Source: Candidatus Thiodiazotropha sp.
GTDB taxonomy: Bacteria; Pseudomonadota; Gammaproteobacteria; Chromatiales; Chromatiaceae
DNA: 53,494 bases
Reading direction: 5' to 3'
NCBI GenBank assembly: GCA_023838465.1
Contig: JAIVEQ010000029.1
Coordinates: 1 to 53,494, forward strand
Part shown: one piece after another, positions 18,523-27,391 of the stretch
Position numbering within the stretch: the first letter of the stretch is position 1
Layout: the number at the start of each line of letters is the position of its first letter
Made by a program: the position numbers and the translations under genes
Notes under the pieces: model-generated
Databases searched by the model: none
What the model was told of the DNA's origin: nothing
The model's input: only the letters and a program-made list of their open reading frames with translations

Positions 18523-19062
18523 TTAGCCAGTATTAGTGCCATCCTCCAAAGCCCAACGCCGCAACACTTGATATCGTGCAGTGGACGAACCTGAGTTGGT
18601 TGAAGATGCCAGTACAAATTCCCTAGCCCGCCAGAAAATAGATGTCCCTAATCGAGCAGGCTTAGCATAGCGCGCTTTTCTATAGAGCGTGACATGGGGT
18701 TTATAGGCTCGTTGTTCCGGTGCGAATCCGCAACCACGCAACCCATCGTTTAGATGCTCTACCAGTCGTTCCAGTTGTACCGGCGTATGATCGGGTGCGG
18801 CCCAAAAGATCTTCGGTCTGGGCCAGAAACCGGTATGATTGATGGTCAACTCAAAGGGGGCAACCTGAATGTCATCAGCCACTTTTTCAACACACTGGAA
18901 TTGAGAGGCTGTAACCTGACCAAGAAAAACCAAGGTCATGTGAAGATCATCAGGATTATGACGACGGCCTTCCCCCGGTGCCGAGGCTTGTGCCAAAGTA
19001 CATAACTCATCACGCTCCCTAGTGCTGGGCCAGAGGGCAAAGAAGATGCGTTGATTAGCCAT
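18523..19062 (-). CDS. thpR: RNA 2',3'-cyclic phosphodiesterase (2H family)
   Basis: 179 residues from ATG 19062 (MANQRIFFALWP). The longer frame adds six residues upstream with no support. The two HxTx motifs of 2H phosphoesterases are present: HMTLVFLG near residue 44 and HVTLYRKA near residue 126. The family opens 2',3'-cyclic phosphates on RNA, leaving a 2'-phosphate. The start overlaps the upstream cinA-like gene by 8 bases, so it is co-translated at the end of the long minus-strand cluster. Confidence 0.9.
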   Translation of the reverse strand: MANQRIFFALWPSTRERDELCTLAQASAPGEGRRHNPDDLHMTLVFLGQVTASQFQCVEKVADDIQVAPFELTINHTGFWPRPKIFWAAPDHTPVQLERLVEHLNDGLRGCGFAPEQRAYKPHVTLYRKARYAKPARLGTSIFWRAREFVLASSTNSGSSTARYQVLRRWALEDGTNTG

Positions 19063-19558
19063 TAGCCAATAGTTGCACAAGTTGTTTTAAGGCATGCACA
19101 ACAGCTTGCCAGCGAACCTGTTGACGGTCACCGTCAAACCACTCCTCGCCAGTGAATAGCGCCTTTCCCTTGATCTGCCAGGCAAAACAGACTGTTCCCA
19201 CAGGCTTTTCTGCACTGCCACCCCCCGGACCTGCAATGCCACTGATCGCTACCGCCACTTCTGCACCGCTTTTACGCAACGCCCCTTCGGTCATTTCACA
19301 AACGACCTCCTTGCTCACAGCACCATGCTGCTGCAATGTGTCAGTAGTAACACCCAGCATTGCCTGTTTAGCCTGGTTGCTATAAGTCACAAACCCCCTG
19401 TCGAACCATTCACTGCTCCCTGGCAGATCGGTCAAAATCTTTGCCAGCCAGCCACCGGTACAGGACTCAGCAACAACCAACCGATACCCCTGATAATGCA
19501 GGCGATCTGCACATTGGCCGGTCAGTGCATTAATGGCATCGACAGCCGTCTCATCCAT
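19055..19558 (-). CDS. pncC: CinA C-terminal domain / nicotinamide-nucleotide amidohydrolase
   Basis: 167 residues, the stand-alone CinA C-terminal form. Diagnostic segments: VVAESCTGGWLAKILTDLPGSS (catalytic Ser in ESCTGG), FVTYSNQAKQAMLGV, and AVAISGIAGPGGGSAEKPVG. PncC deamidates nicotinamide mononucleotide for NAD recycling. It abuts the amphi-Trp gene, whose stop begins at the next base, and overlaps thpR. A pairing with recA, common elsewhere, is absent here. Confidence 0.92.
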   Translation of the reverse strand: MDETAVDAINALTGQCADRLHYQGYRLVVAESCTGGWLAKILTDLPGSSEWFDRGFVTYSNQAKQAMLGVTTDTLQQHGAVSKEVVCEMTEGALRKSGAEVAVAISGIAGPGGGSAEKPVGTVCFAWQIKGKALFTGEEWFDGDRQQVRWQAVVHALKQLVQLLANG

Positions 19559-19834
19559 CTACTTCAATTTTACTCTTAGGGTTTTACTTTTTTTCGGTCG
19601 CTCCTCTTCAACCTGCCAGGCAATGCGTAAATTGATACGATGCCGTTCTGCATCCTGAGCTGCCGTCACCTTCAACTGCAACAGGCCATCCGGTTGCATG
19701 ACCATCTCGTCGTCTTCATCGCTTAAGGTAAGTTTACCTTTAGCAATACCTTGTGAAATTGATTTCAATAATGCCTGGATAGATGCTCTATCCTGCAGCG
19801 ATTCGTGACGAAAATTTTTCTTGCCCTGTCTCAT
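19559..19834 (-). CDS. amphi-Trp domain protein
   Basis: 91 residues. The pattern FRHESLQDRASIQALLKSIS, then GIAKGKLTLSDEDDEMVMQP and a beta segment with INLRIAWQVEE matches the amphi-Trp domain (TIGR04354), a small alpha-beta module with amphipathic strands around Trp. The domain is known from the GAK gene set, together with an ATP-grasp enzyme and an HprK-related kinase, and both of these lie 4-6 kb upstream on the same strand. Biochemical role unknown. It is basic at the C-terminus (KKSKTLRVKLK). Confidence 0.8.
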   Translation of the reverse strand: MRQGKKNFRHESLQDRASIQALLKSISQGIAKGKLTLSDEDDEMVMQPDGLLQLKVTAAQDAERHRINLRIAWQVEEERPKKSKTLRVKLK

Positions 19835-19849
19835 GAGTTTTTTAACCTG

Positions 19850-21199
19850 TCAGACAAATGATTTTTGATCAAACACCTTAATATGTGGGTAGTCGGTACT
19901 GACGCCCATTACCAAGCGCTTCGGATGGATAATAGTCACTGCAGCACCTTCCCCTGTCAGTCCCTCTTTTTTACGGGTATGACGATCTATAGTGGCATCG
20001 CATTCAAAGTGGATCATGCCTTTGCGAAGCATGATACGCTGCCCGTGATAACGATTTGCATGCCCGTGGACAATGGCATGGATATCCGCATCACGCATCT
20101 GCTCCACCCCCTTGCGGGTCAACGGCATGTCTACATCCCGATATTTTGTTCGAATCAGATTTGCGAGTGGACCGTAGTAGAACTCGAAGATCTCATCATC
20201 GATACGCTCCTTAAACTCCTTGTTGATATATTTAATCCCCTTGCGGTTAATCAGTTTAGCCATCCTGTCATCGATTCCCGCATGGACGAACAGAAAAGAG
20301 CCCTGCCGATAGGCTAGTTGCATCTGTTTAAAGAACCAACTGAACTCACCATCGGGTTTCAGAAACAACTGTTGCCATTTCATGACGGCCGCATAGACCT
20401 GCCGTATGGTCAATCCAGCCTTCTCACAATCGACTTCGAAATCGTCGATTTTCTCCCTCAAACGTTTCAATTCACGGGCCATCCGCTTATCCGGCATAAC
20501 CCAACTGGCCATTTTGGGAAACTCCTTAAACCAACGTTTTGGAGGATAGAGAATACGCCGGCAACTACGTGTCGGTGGTATACCCTTTAGGGCTGATTTA
20601 CCTTGGAGATATTCATCGACAATCTCACGCAGCATGGGAATCACTTTACTGCCCATACGGATAAAGAAGTGGTCATGACGTGGATCAGGATCCATACCAA
20701 CCGATGCAATACCCAGTTTAATGCGGATATCGTGATTACCCGCAAGGATTGAAATTTTTGCCCCCTGCTCTTTTAATCGATGCACAACCCGCAACAAGCG
20801 TAGATTACTGGGCCCTTTATCGAAACAGTCACCGCCAATAACAAAGTGGGCCTGGCGACCGCTCGATGTCAATTTTAGATCCCGATCTTTTTTTCCAGTT
20901 TTCTTCACCCCACCAGATGCCACCAGGGAAGCGATAAAGGCATCAGCATCGGCATGGGGATCAGAAAAGAAAAAGAGCTCTCTTTTTGGCCAGCGCCATT
21001 TTTCCTGCTTCACGACCTCACTCAACAACTGTTCCGTCGAATCGCGCTGCCCCCTCTCCTTAACAACAGAACGTTGTTTGCCCAACAGCCATAACTCGCT
21101 GGTTGTCGGCAGTTCCGCTTCAATCCATTTCAAACCTTGATAGACCGGTAAATACTTTTGATGAAATTTTATATTTTTAGTGATGGATTTAGTCGACAA
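19850..21199 (-). CDS. calcineurin-like metallophosphoesterase
   Basis: 449 residues from a TTG start at 21199, supported by AAGGAG six bases upstream. Metal-ligand motifs are seen in order: FFSDPHAD near residue 97, GGDCFDKGPSNLRLL near 145 and ILAGNHDIR near 175, then His motifs later (FVHAGIDD, IVHGHAN). The long middle insert (about 200-300, charged and helical) is unusual for a small phosphatase. The substrate is unknown; context suggests a phosphorylated small molecule or protein of the GAK cluster. It overlaps the histidine phosphatase by 11 bases. Confidence 0.82.
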   Translation of the reverse strand: MSTKSITKNIKFHQKYLPVYQGLKWIEAELPTTSELWLLGKQRSVVKERGQRDSTEQLLSEVVKQEKWRWPKRELFFFSDPHADADAFIASLVASGGVKKTGKKDRDLKLTSSGRQAHFVIGGDCFDKGPSNLRLLRVVHRLKEQGAKISILAGNHDIRIKLGIASVGMDPDPRHDHFFIRMGSKVIPMLREIVDEYLQGKSALKGIPPTRSCRRILYPPKRWFKEFPKMASWVMPDKRMARELKRLREKIDDFEVDCEKAGLTIRQVYAAVMKWQQLFLKPDGEFSWFFKQMQLAYRQGSFLFVHAGIDDRMAKLINRKGIKYINKEFKERIDDEIFEFYYGPLANLIRTKYRDVDMPLTRKGVEQMRDADIHAIVHGHANRYHGQRIMLRKGMIHFECDATIDRHTRKKEGLTGEGAAVTIIHPKRLVMGVSTDYPHIKVFDQKSFV

Positions 21200-21893
21200 A
21201 AGCCTCTCCTTTTGAGCGGACTTTCCACTCTCCAGTCAGGTGACGCCATGACCCTGCATAGCGTCGCTCAAGAAACACGGGTCGGCAATGATACATGCTC
21301 AGGGCTGCTATCTGATGAAATTCCAACACCCCGAGGTGGTGGGCTGCATGACGAAAGGCGGCGCCATGACCGACAAAGAGCTTGACCGTATCCACCTCGA
21401 CTTGTTGTTCTAGTTCGGCAAGACGACTGTCAAGATGCCTGGCCACCCGCTCGCCTGCATCCATCAACGACTCTGCACCCTGTAGCGGTAGTCGATAGTG
21501 GCTATCGGACTTCCAGCCTGGTGGGGGGGGTGAAAAACGGGGGTCCTGCTGCAATACCGATTCAATCTGCTGGACTGTCAGATTGCCTGCAGAACCCACA
21601 CTGCGCTCTGCCAATGTATCGAATGATTCGATTCTTAAAGCGGTTGAGGCGCCAATTTGTAACCCCTTACGAATCACTTCAGCAGTTTGCCAGCCACGTA
21701 AAAGCTGGGAACTATCGATCACTGGATGGAGTGTCCAGTTGAACATCCCCAGGACACCCTGTATCAGAGTCACAGATCTTTCAGCCTGCTCTGCCCCTTC
21801 GGCGTTCAGAGGAAAGGGCTGCAGGGCGCTTGGTGTATCGGGTAACTGATGATAATCCCCATGGCGCAACAAGGCGGCTATCACCTTAGCCAC
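21189..21893 (-). CDS. histidine phosphatase superfamily protein
   Basis: 234 residues, GTG start at 21893 with GGAG six bases upstream. The catalytic RHG appears at once (AALLRHGDYHQ), with the second His in FVGHGAAFRHAAHHLG. The insert between them is larger than in SixA. The family removes phosphates through a phospho-His intermediate. It is translationally coupled to the downstream metallophosphoesterase. The 244-bp gap to the SixA-NUDIX gene upstream has no clear feature, so a separate promoter may exist there. Confidence 0.82.
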   Translation of the reverse strand: MAKVIAALLRHGDYHQLPDTPSALQPFPLNAEGAEQAERSVTLIQGVLGMFNWTLHPVIDSSQLLRGWQTAEVIRKGLQIGASTALRIESFDTLAERSVGSAGNLTVQQIESVLQQDPRFSPPPPGWKSDSHYRLPLQGAESLMDAGERVARHLDSRLAELEQQVEVDTVKLFVGHGAAFRHAAHHLGVLEFHQIAALSMYHCRPVFLERRYAGSWRHLTGEWKVRSKGEAFVD

Positions 21894-22137
21894 GGATTCT
21901 CCCCCGGTAGCACCGGAGATAGGAGGCCATTTGGTTATTCATCATGGTTTGCTTGGTCCATTTTTCATTGTTACTGGTCAGTCTCGATTATTATCACTTA
22001 TAGTAAGCCGTAAATGAACGCCAATCAGAGCAAATTCATACAATGACACAAAACAGGCAAGCGCTTCACAAGCATTCCTGCGGGTTACGAAATCCATGAG
22101 CCATTACAGTGATTGGCATCCATTGGCAGCCTGAATA

Positions 22138-23103
22138 TTATCCTTCCAGCTGTTTTGCCAGGGCTTGAATCATCGGTTTCAATTCCGGCTGTCTTACACG
22201 TTTCATCGCCTGATTCGGTGAGAGCCATTCACGTCCTCGATGACGCTCCTCCCACTCATCCTCGGAAAGCTCCCGGCTCACCCGCATCGGATAAACCTGT
22301 ACCGTACACTCGGCACCCCACTTCTCATAGGTATAGCTCCCGATTGGCTTGTCAGAGACATCCCCCTCCACACCGGCTTCCTCAAGGGCCTCCTTTGCGG
22401 CCGATGCCTGCAGGGTCAATGAGGGTTCACTGATGCCTTTCGGTAACACCCAATGTTTTCGTTTGCTTGACATGACCACCAATATTTCGGGCTTACCCTC
22501 TTGCATCCGATAGGGCACCACCGAAGATTGATTGTAGTAATAGGCCGGTCGATCACGCTTCTCTGTACCATTCTGATCGGGAAAGGGAAATTTCTTTTCC
22601 AGACTGCTGGCACGTGTAATAGAGAGCAGATGACCATCACCGGCCTTCAATTTACGCCAGTCATCGGGCATCTCGATTCGGGCCAAAGTGGCTGTGGGTA
22701 TCAGCTTACCGTCATTGGGTAAGGGAATGCGTTCACCCTCCAGGAATTCAGTCAACGCCTCCAGACCCGGATTGTGGCCGACCAACAGCACGCTTGCGCT
22801 ATCAGCCGGAGCTTCTGCGAGTACCTGCAGCAAATCCTCCACGCGAGCCGCATAGATACGCCGGTCCTCGTTGATGGCATGGGCATCGCCTCCCATCGCC
22901 TTGACTGCCTTCTCTGCAGTCACGATGGCTCGTTCAGCCGGCGAGCTGATGACTGTGTCAGGTTGTAACTGTTGCTGCAGCAACCACACACCCATTCGCT
23001 GAGCACCACGCTTGCCACGGTCCTTCAGCGGCCTTTGGAAATCCTCTACTTGTTCATTCCAATCCGACTTCCCATGTCTGAGCAACATTAGTTCACGTGC
23101 CAT
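22138..23103 (-). CDS. fusion: SixA-type histidine phosphatase plus NUDIX hydrolase
   Basis: 321 residues. Residues 1-165 form a SixA-like phosphatase (LMLLRHGKSDWN, RHG at 9-11; second His in LLVGHNPGLEALTEFL). Residues about 185-320 form a NUDIX domain with a modified box: G-x5-L-x7-KE...EEAG (PKGISEPSLTLQASAAKEAL then EEAGVEG). The PKG and EEAG elements resemble diphosphoinositol-polyphosphate or diadenosine-polyphosphate hydrolases. The usual Glu of G-x5-E is Leu here. Mycobacterial MutT1 has the same two domains in the opposite order. The protein may clean up polyphosphorylated nucleotides in two steps. Good Shine-Dalgarno (GGTGGAG). Confidence 0.85.
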   Translation of the reverse strand: MARELMLLRHGKSDWNEQVEDFQRPLKDRGKRGAQRMGVWLLQQQLQPDTVISSPAERAIVTAEKAVKAMGGDAHAINEDRRIYAARVEDLLQVLAEAPADSASVLLVGHNPGLEALTEFLEGERIPLPNDGKLIPTATLARIEMPDDWRKLKAGDGHLLSITRASSLEKKFPFPDQNGTEKRDRPAYYYNQSSVVPYRMQEGKPEILVVMSSKRKHWVLPKGISEPSLTLQASAAKEALEEAGVEGDVSDKPIGSYTYEKWGAECTVQVYPMRVSRELSEDEWEERHRGREWLSPNQAMKRVRQPELKPMIQALAKQLEG

Positions 23104-23201
23104 TTTCTCTCCACCTTTAAATTTTTCTGACTGTCGAGCCTCTTTTACACAATGCGTTATACCATCTGTCGTTTTCAGATAGATGCCAATATCTATACAG
23201 C

Positions 23202-24320
23202 TTAGTTACACCATTGCTTCAAGCACAACTCGGTCAGTTCAGTAAAATCCATACGGCCAGTCACCTCATAGACGCTAACACTCTTCAGCAGCTGTTGGTA
23301 GGCAGCCTCCTGTAATGGATCATCATCCTGCAGAAAAACCCCTAATTTATCCTGGTAGAAAGGACCGGGAGATTTCATCACTGCGGTCAGCAATTCGTTA
23401 CGCTGGGTAATATCGACTTTGGTCATATTGACCGGAGCGCTATCCTTTTTACTCCAGTTCAGGATCACTAAGCCTGACAAGGGTACAGATGACGATGTAT
23501 CGATACGATCACGGCCATAGAATTGCTGCACATCGACATCGAATTTCTCTTCCAGGTCCCATAGCTCCTGCTTCGGCAGTTGTAACAACTGCTCCCTCCT
23601 CTCTTCATCGATCAATGACGAGAGGCGGGGATTGTTCACCACCGTACCCGGGTTGATACGCGGTAGCTTGGGTATGCCGACCGCTTCTACTTTCACCCCT
23701 TCACGACGCAGAAAAAGCCGATCATTGGTCAGATAACGACTTTGCGGATGCTCCATCAAGTGGAGCATCAAAGTTGACTTTCCTCCACCGGAAAACCCGG
23801 CCACGGCAATCGCATGTCCGTTCAATATTAATCCGGCGGCATGGCAGATCAGCCAATCCCTCTGTTGTAACCAGTTCATTACCTGAGAGTTGATGAAATT
23901 GATCAATTGATTGTCGTATTCCACACAGGGACCGACAGCAACCCGCCACTGTTCACTTTGCAGAAACAGCATACCGGTACGCACCTTCAATACCAGACGC
24001 CCATCCGCCAATTCCAGATAGGCATCCTTGCGTCCACTCTTGCCCGGTTCGCGGCGCCAGTCAATGAATGGTAGATCTGTATCGAGGATCTCGCGCTCAA
24101 TGGCTGTCACTTCGATGGTGGAGACAGCCGGCTTTTTAGATAAATGGTTAAAGTATTTACTAAGACGATCCAGCAACAGTTGGCTGTTGGAGTGTATCAC
24201 CAGGCCACAATCGCCAATTGTGAGATGCAGTGGTTTCTCGCAAAGCGCCACACCCTTCATCATTAGAGCGGCAGCAGCCTTTGCATCGGTAGTTGCTTCC
24301 CATTCAGTATTATCATTCAT
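23202..24320 (-). CDS. HprK-related kinase B, GAK-type
   Basis: 372 residues. A P-loop, AGFSGGGKST, lies at residues about 174-183 after an N-terminal region that ends with LICHAAGLILNGHAIAV, the arrangement seen in HprK/PEP-carboxykinase-type kinases. NDRLFLRR follows, a likely equivalent of the HprK metal-binding region. Classical HprK phosphorylates Ser46 of HPr. This branch (TIGR04355 as I recall) has no known substrate and no HPr is nearby. The start overlaps the ATP-grasp stop by 4 bases (ATGA). Confidence 0.82.
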   Translation of the reverse strand: MNDNTEWEATTDAKAAAALMMKGVALCEKPLHLTIGDCGLVIHSNSQLLLDRLSKYFNHLSKKPAVSTIEVTAIEREILDTDLPFIDWRREPGKSGRKDAYLELADGRLVLKVRTGMLFLQSEQWRVAVGPCVEYDNQLINFINSQVMNWLQQRDWLICHAAGLILNGHAIAVAGFSGGGKSTLMLHLMEHPQSRYLTNDRLFLRREGVKVEAVGIPKLPRINPGTVVNNPRLSSLIDEERREQLLQLPKQELWDLEEKFDVDVQQFYGRDRIDTSSSVPLSGLVILNWSKKDSAPVNMTKVDITQRNELLTAVMKSPGPFYQDKLGVFLQDDDPLQEAAYQQLLKSVSVYEVTGRMDFTELTELCLKQWCN

Positions 24321-25207
24321 GCAGCAAGTTCCTTCAGGATGTAGGAGGTATAGCGTGTTGGGACATCGATACCTATGCCCTTTTGCGCGCCACGAAAGCC
24401 ACCAAATGCAGAGACCTCGAAGACGATGGGGCCCTGCTCCGTCTCAGCCACATCAACGGTGGTGAAATCGAGGCCGAAGATCGCCTGGGCCTTAGTGGCC
24501 AACTCAACCAGCTCATCATCTGCATCATACCCCTCATAGTGTCCACCACTTAAAATGGTTGTATTCCAGGCCCCTGACTTACCCACCCGTGCATAGCTGC
24601 CGAGATACTCACCATCAAGAAAAACCATCCCCAGATCCTTGCCGGGGAGATGCAGTTTTTTCTGTATATACATGACCGGATTTGTGGCTCGAAAGGCCTC
24701 AATCTGCTGTTGCATCTTCTGCTGATCCTGATCGGCATCAATCAATGTCATCCCCCGTGCCTTGGTTGAGTAGAGTGGCTTAAAGACAGCTGAGCCAAAC
24801 TCGTTGACGGCATCGGCTGCAAGTGGAAGGCTCTCGGTGACCCGTGTCGGGGGCATGGGTATCCCGGCATTGTAGAGTGACATGGTGCAACTGAGACGAT
24901 CGATGAGACGAATGATCCGTTCCACCCGGCTGAAGACCTTGACCCCGGCAAGCTCCAGTTGTCGCAACATCTCCAGCCTGTCCAGGGCATGGGGACTGTA
25001 TATCTCGCTGATCTTCTTGACCACCAGTGCATCGAGTTGGGTCAGATCCCAATCATGATAAAGGAGCCTGCCTGTATCGAGTTCGGCTGTGACATCCGCC
25101 ATATCGATGACCAGGCGAAAGCCGGTCGCTTCATCCACTGCGTCGGCCAGGGCCTCGGTGGACCATTTCCCGGGGATACCAACGACCCCGATTTTTGGTT
25201 TAGCCAA
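24317..25207 (-). CDS. GAK-type ATP-grasp enzyme
   Basis: 296 residues from TTG at 25207, with AAGGAG seven bases upstream. The ATP-grasp fold is visible: the central ATP-binding part has AVFKPLYSTKARGMTLI and MYIQKKLHLPGKDLGMVFLDGE, and the metal-binding end has TTVDVAETEQGPIVFEVSAFGGF. It resembles RimK-like ligases, which join a carboxylate to an amine using ATP. The product is unknown. It matches what I remember as the GAK system ATP-grasp enzyme (TIGR04356). Overlaps of 8 and 4 bases with its neighbours make it part of one translational unit. Confidence 0.82.
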   Translation of the reverse strand: MAKPKIGVVGIPGKWSTEALADAVDEATGFRLVIDMADVTAELDTGRLLYHDWDLTQLDALVVKKISEIYSPHALDRLEMLRQLELAGVKVFSRVERIIRLIDRLSCTMSLYNAGIPMPPTRVTESLPLAADAVNEFGSAVFKPLYSTKARGMTLIDADQDQQKMQQQIEAFRATNPVMYIQKKLHLPGKDLGMVFLDGEYLGSYARVGKSGAWNTTILSGGHYEGYDADDELVELATKAQAIFGLDFTTVDVAETEQGPIVFEVSAFGGFRGAQKGIGIDVPTRYTSYILKELAA

Positions 25208-26837
25208 TGAATATCTCCTTGATAGGCACCTGAAAACGGCGCTTTGGTTTGGATTCGAATTCGAGCAGTCTCTCCATCAGGTAAGTCGCACGAAAGAACA
25301 TTCTTCGCGACAGGGATTTATCGAGAATAAACCGGGTCGAGGTGGCAAAAGACCGTATCAGCCCCATTGCCAGACGGATTTCGAAGGTTTCATCACCGGT
25401 CTTACGGGCAAAAGCCCTGGCGAAGCGATAGAAGGCTCGGCAAAGCTCCATGATCCGCTGCCGAACCCGGGGATCGAATACCTGAAGTCGGTAGTTGGAT
25501 ACCATGAAAACACTGACATCCTGCAGATAATCCATGTAGCGGGAGCGGTGCAGATCGATAAAGTTAATGCGCTTCTCATCCGGGTCGAAAATGATGTTAT
25601 CGACATTAAAGTCGCCATGAATATAGACTGAGAATGGCACTTTAATATCTGGTTCAAACTGTTGCATCCTCTCGAGTAGTTGATCGAAAGACGGCAACCG
25701 GGTCGAGCCAATTTGAGAAGCGGGTTGCCTGAACTCGGGATGTATCGCGTAAACATCCTCCATCCGCTTCGCCAGTTGTTTCATATAACCGGCAGAAACA
25801 GGTTTTTTGGTGCGCGTCTCCAACCAGACCCGGGTCAGGGTTTTGGTCAAATGATTGAGTCCGTCCTGCAGCAGCTTATCCGATCCATCCAGCAATATCT
25901 GTTCAATGGTCTGACCGGCGAGATGCTCGATCAACAGGGCGGCGGAGTCACCCTGTTTCTGGTAAGCCAGTATTTTAGGCGCCAGACCCGGAAAGATATC
26001 GTGCCAGTCATTCACCTGCTGTTTCTCCTCCTTGAGTTTGCGTTTGCGTCCATCCTTGAAAATGCCGTCGTAGCCGCTGCCCCGTCTGCCGGTCGTGACG
26101 GCGTTTATGGCACTGCCTGACTTGGTCTCAGCGATGGCCTCCACCTGAACCTTACCGACATCATTGACCGCCTTCAGCTCTGTGATCGAGGCGGCAAAGG
26201 CGTGGTAGCGATCGGTGTTGAAGTGCTGCCCCATAGAGACAGATATAATCGCCTCGCTGATACGTAACAGTGCATTCCCCATCTGTTCAATCTTGTGCGC
26301 CAACATGATCAGGGTAATCCGGTCCGATGGGCGTTTCTCCTTTTTCAACAAGCGGGAGGAGCGCTTCAACTGTTTTTGATAGGCATTGTCCAGACGCTGT
26401 TCCACCTTGCCGATCTTCAGCGCTTGCCGGGTATCCTTTGCGGTCAGGGCAGGCTCGATCATCTCCAGCGCATTGCTCACCTGATCGATCATGTGCAGAT
26501 AGTCTTTTACCTTCAGAATCGCCCTGTTCTGCAGGTGTACCGTCTGCATCACCGCCTCCCGGCTGAGCTCAGCCACCCGTTCAAGGTGGGTGGCGATCCC
26601 CTCGACCGCACGCAACAGCTGGTGATCTGCATCCTGCTGATTGCTTGATGCCATCTGCCTGAGACAATGGTTGTGGATACTCAGCCTCAGGTTCTCGACG
26701 TAGCCCTGACGATCCAGCAAGCGTGAAGGGATACTGGCAGATGGCAAGGTTAGATACTCTTTCAGCAAGGCCAGATGAGAACCTGTTTCAGCCAGAAGGA
26801 ACTGGAGATTATCGCGGATACTTTTTGCTAGGGGCAT
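25200..26837 (-). CDS. PhoU-like helical domain fused to an aminoglycoside-phosphotransferase-type kinase
   Basis: 545 residues from ATG 26837; a TTG three codons upstream is also possible. Residues about 1-230 are nearly all helical with PhoU-like spacing (AVEGIATHLERVAELSREAV and RITLIMLAHKIEQMGNALL). Residues about 270-500 resemble a phosphotransferase kinase, with FSVYIHGDFNVDNIIFDP (catalytic Asp) and INFIDLHRSRYMDYLQD (metal Asp). A kinase joined to a PhoU-like sensor suggests phosphate-responsive phosphorylation of a small molecule or protein. That is inference; I know no characterised example. Located directly between the NUDIX and ATP-grasp genes. Confidence 0.72.
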   Translation of the reverse strand: MPLAKSIRDNLQFLLAETGSHLALLKEYLTLPSASIPSRLLDRQGYVENLRLSIHNHCLRQMASSNQQDADHQLLRAVEGIATHLERVAELSREAVMQTVHLQNRAILKVKDYLHMIDQVSNALEMIEPALTAKDTRQALKIGKVEQRLDNAYQKQLKRSSRLLKKEKRPSDRITLIMLAHKIEQMGNALLRISEAIISVSMGQHFNTDRYHAFAASITELKAVNDVGKVQVEAIAETKSGSAINAVTTGRRGSGYDGIFKDGRKRKLKEEKQQVNDWHDIFPGLAPKILAYQKQGDSAALLIEHLAGQTIEQILLDGSDKLLQDGLNHLTKTLTRVWLETRTKKPVSAGYMKQLAKRMEDVYAIHPEFRQPASQIGSTRLPSFDQLLERMQQFEPDIKVPFSVYIHGDFNVDNIIFDPDEKRINFIDLHRSRYMDYLQDVSVFMVSNYRLQVFDPRVRQRIMELCRAFYRFARAFARKTGDETFEIRLAMGLIRSFATSTRFILDKSLSRRMFFRATYLMERLLEFESKPKRRFQVPIKEIFIG

Positions 26838-26838
26838 A

Positions 26839-27327
26839 TCAGTCAATCACTCCCAAATAGGCTGGTGTATTAACTGTGGAGAGGTTTTGCAGATGCGATG
26901 CAATACCTTTGGGGAAGAGTTCCACATTGGGGATATCGGAAAGTGGCAGCCAGACCACATCAATCTGGTGTTTATCCGGATGGTGTCCGGAAACAGGACG
27001 ATAGGTTGCAGGGAGTGAACAGGCAAAGAGAAACTCAATCAAATGCCTGACCGAAGGGTAAGCAGTGTCACGTTGTTTATAGAAGTCCGCCACACAGAGC
27101 AGTGAATCGATCTCCACCCGGGCGCCGATCTCCTCCTCACATTCACGAATCAATGCCTGAGCAAGGCTCTCTTCAACATCTTGCCCGCCACCTGGCAGGG
27201 TATACCAGGTACCCCGACTCTCCGACCACTTCTTCTGCATCAAAACTGCTTCGTCCCGTACGATCACGGCGCGCACAGCGTTTCGAATGACAGGTTCCAG
27301 CCCTTCTGGTGGCGGTCGGTCGTTCAT
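26839..27327 (-). CDS. NUDIX hydrolase
   Basis: 162 residues. The NUDIX box is intact: GGGQDVEESLAQALIRECEE followed by EIG, fitting G-x5-E-x7-RE-x2-EE-x-G. The preceding VRAVIVRDEAVLMQKKW is the usual first strand. NUDIX enzymes cleave nucleoside diphosphates linked to another group. The stop is one base before the next gene's ATG (TGATATG), so it is coupled with the PhoU-kinase fusion. Substrate unknown. Confidence 0.88.
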   Translation of the reverse strand: MNDRPPPEGLEPVIRNAVRAVIVRDEAVLMQKKWSESRGTWYTLPGGGQDVEESLAQALIRECEEEIGARVEIDSLLCVADFYKQRDTAYPSVRHLIEFLFACSLPATYRPVSGHHPDKHQIDVVWLPLSDIPNVELFPKGIASHLQNLSTVNTPAYLGVID

Positions 27328-27391
27328 AGGACGGTCAGGATAGATTACCTATGTTGCAGATTGATGATTTTTATTAGCTGAATTCTTTGGT

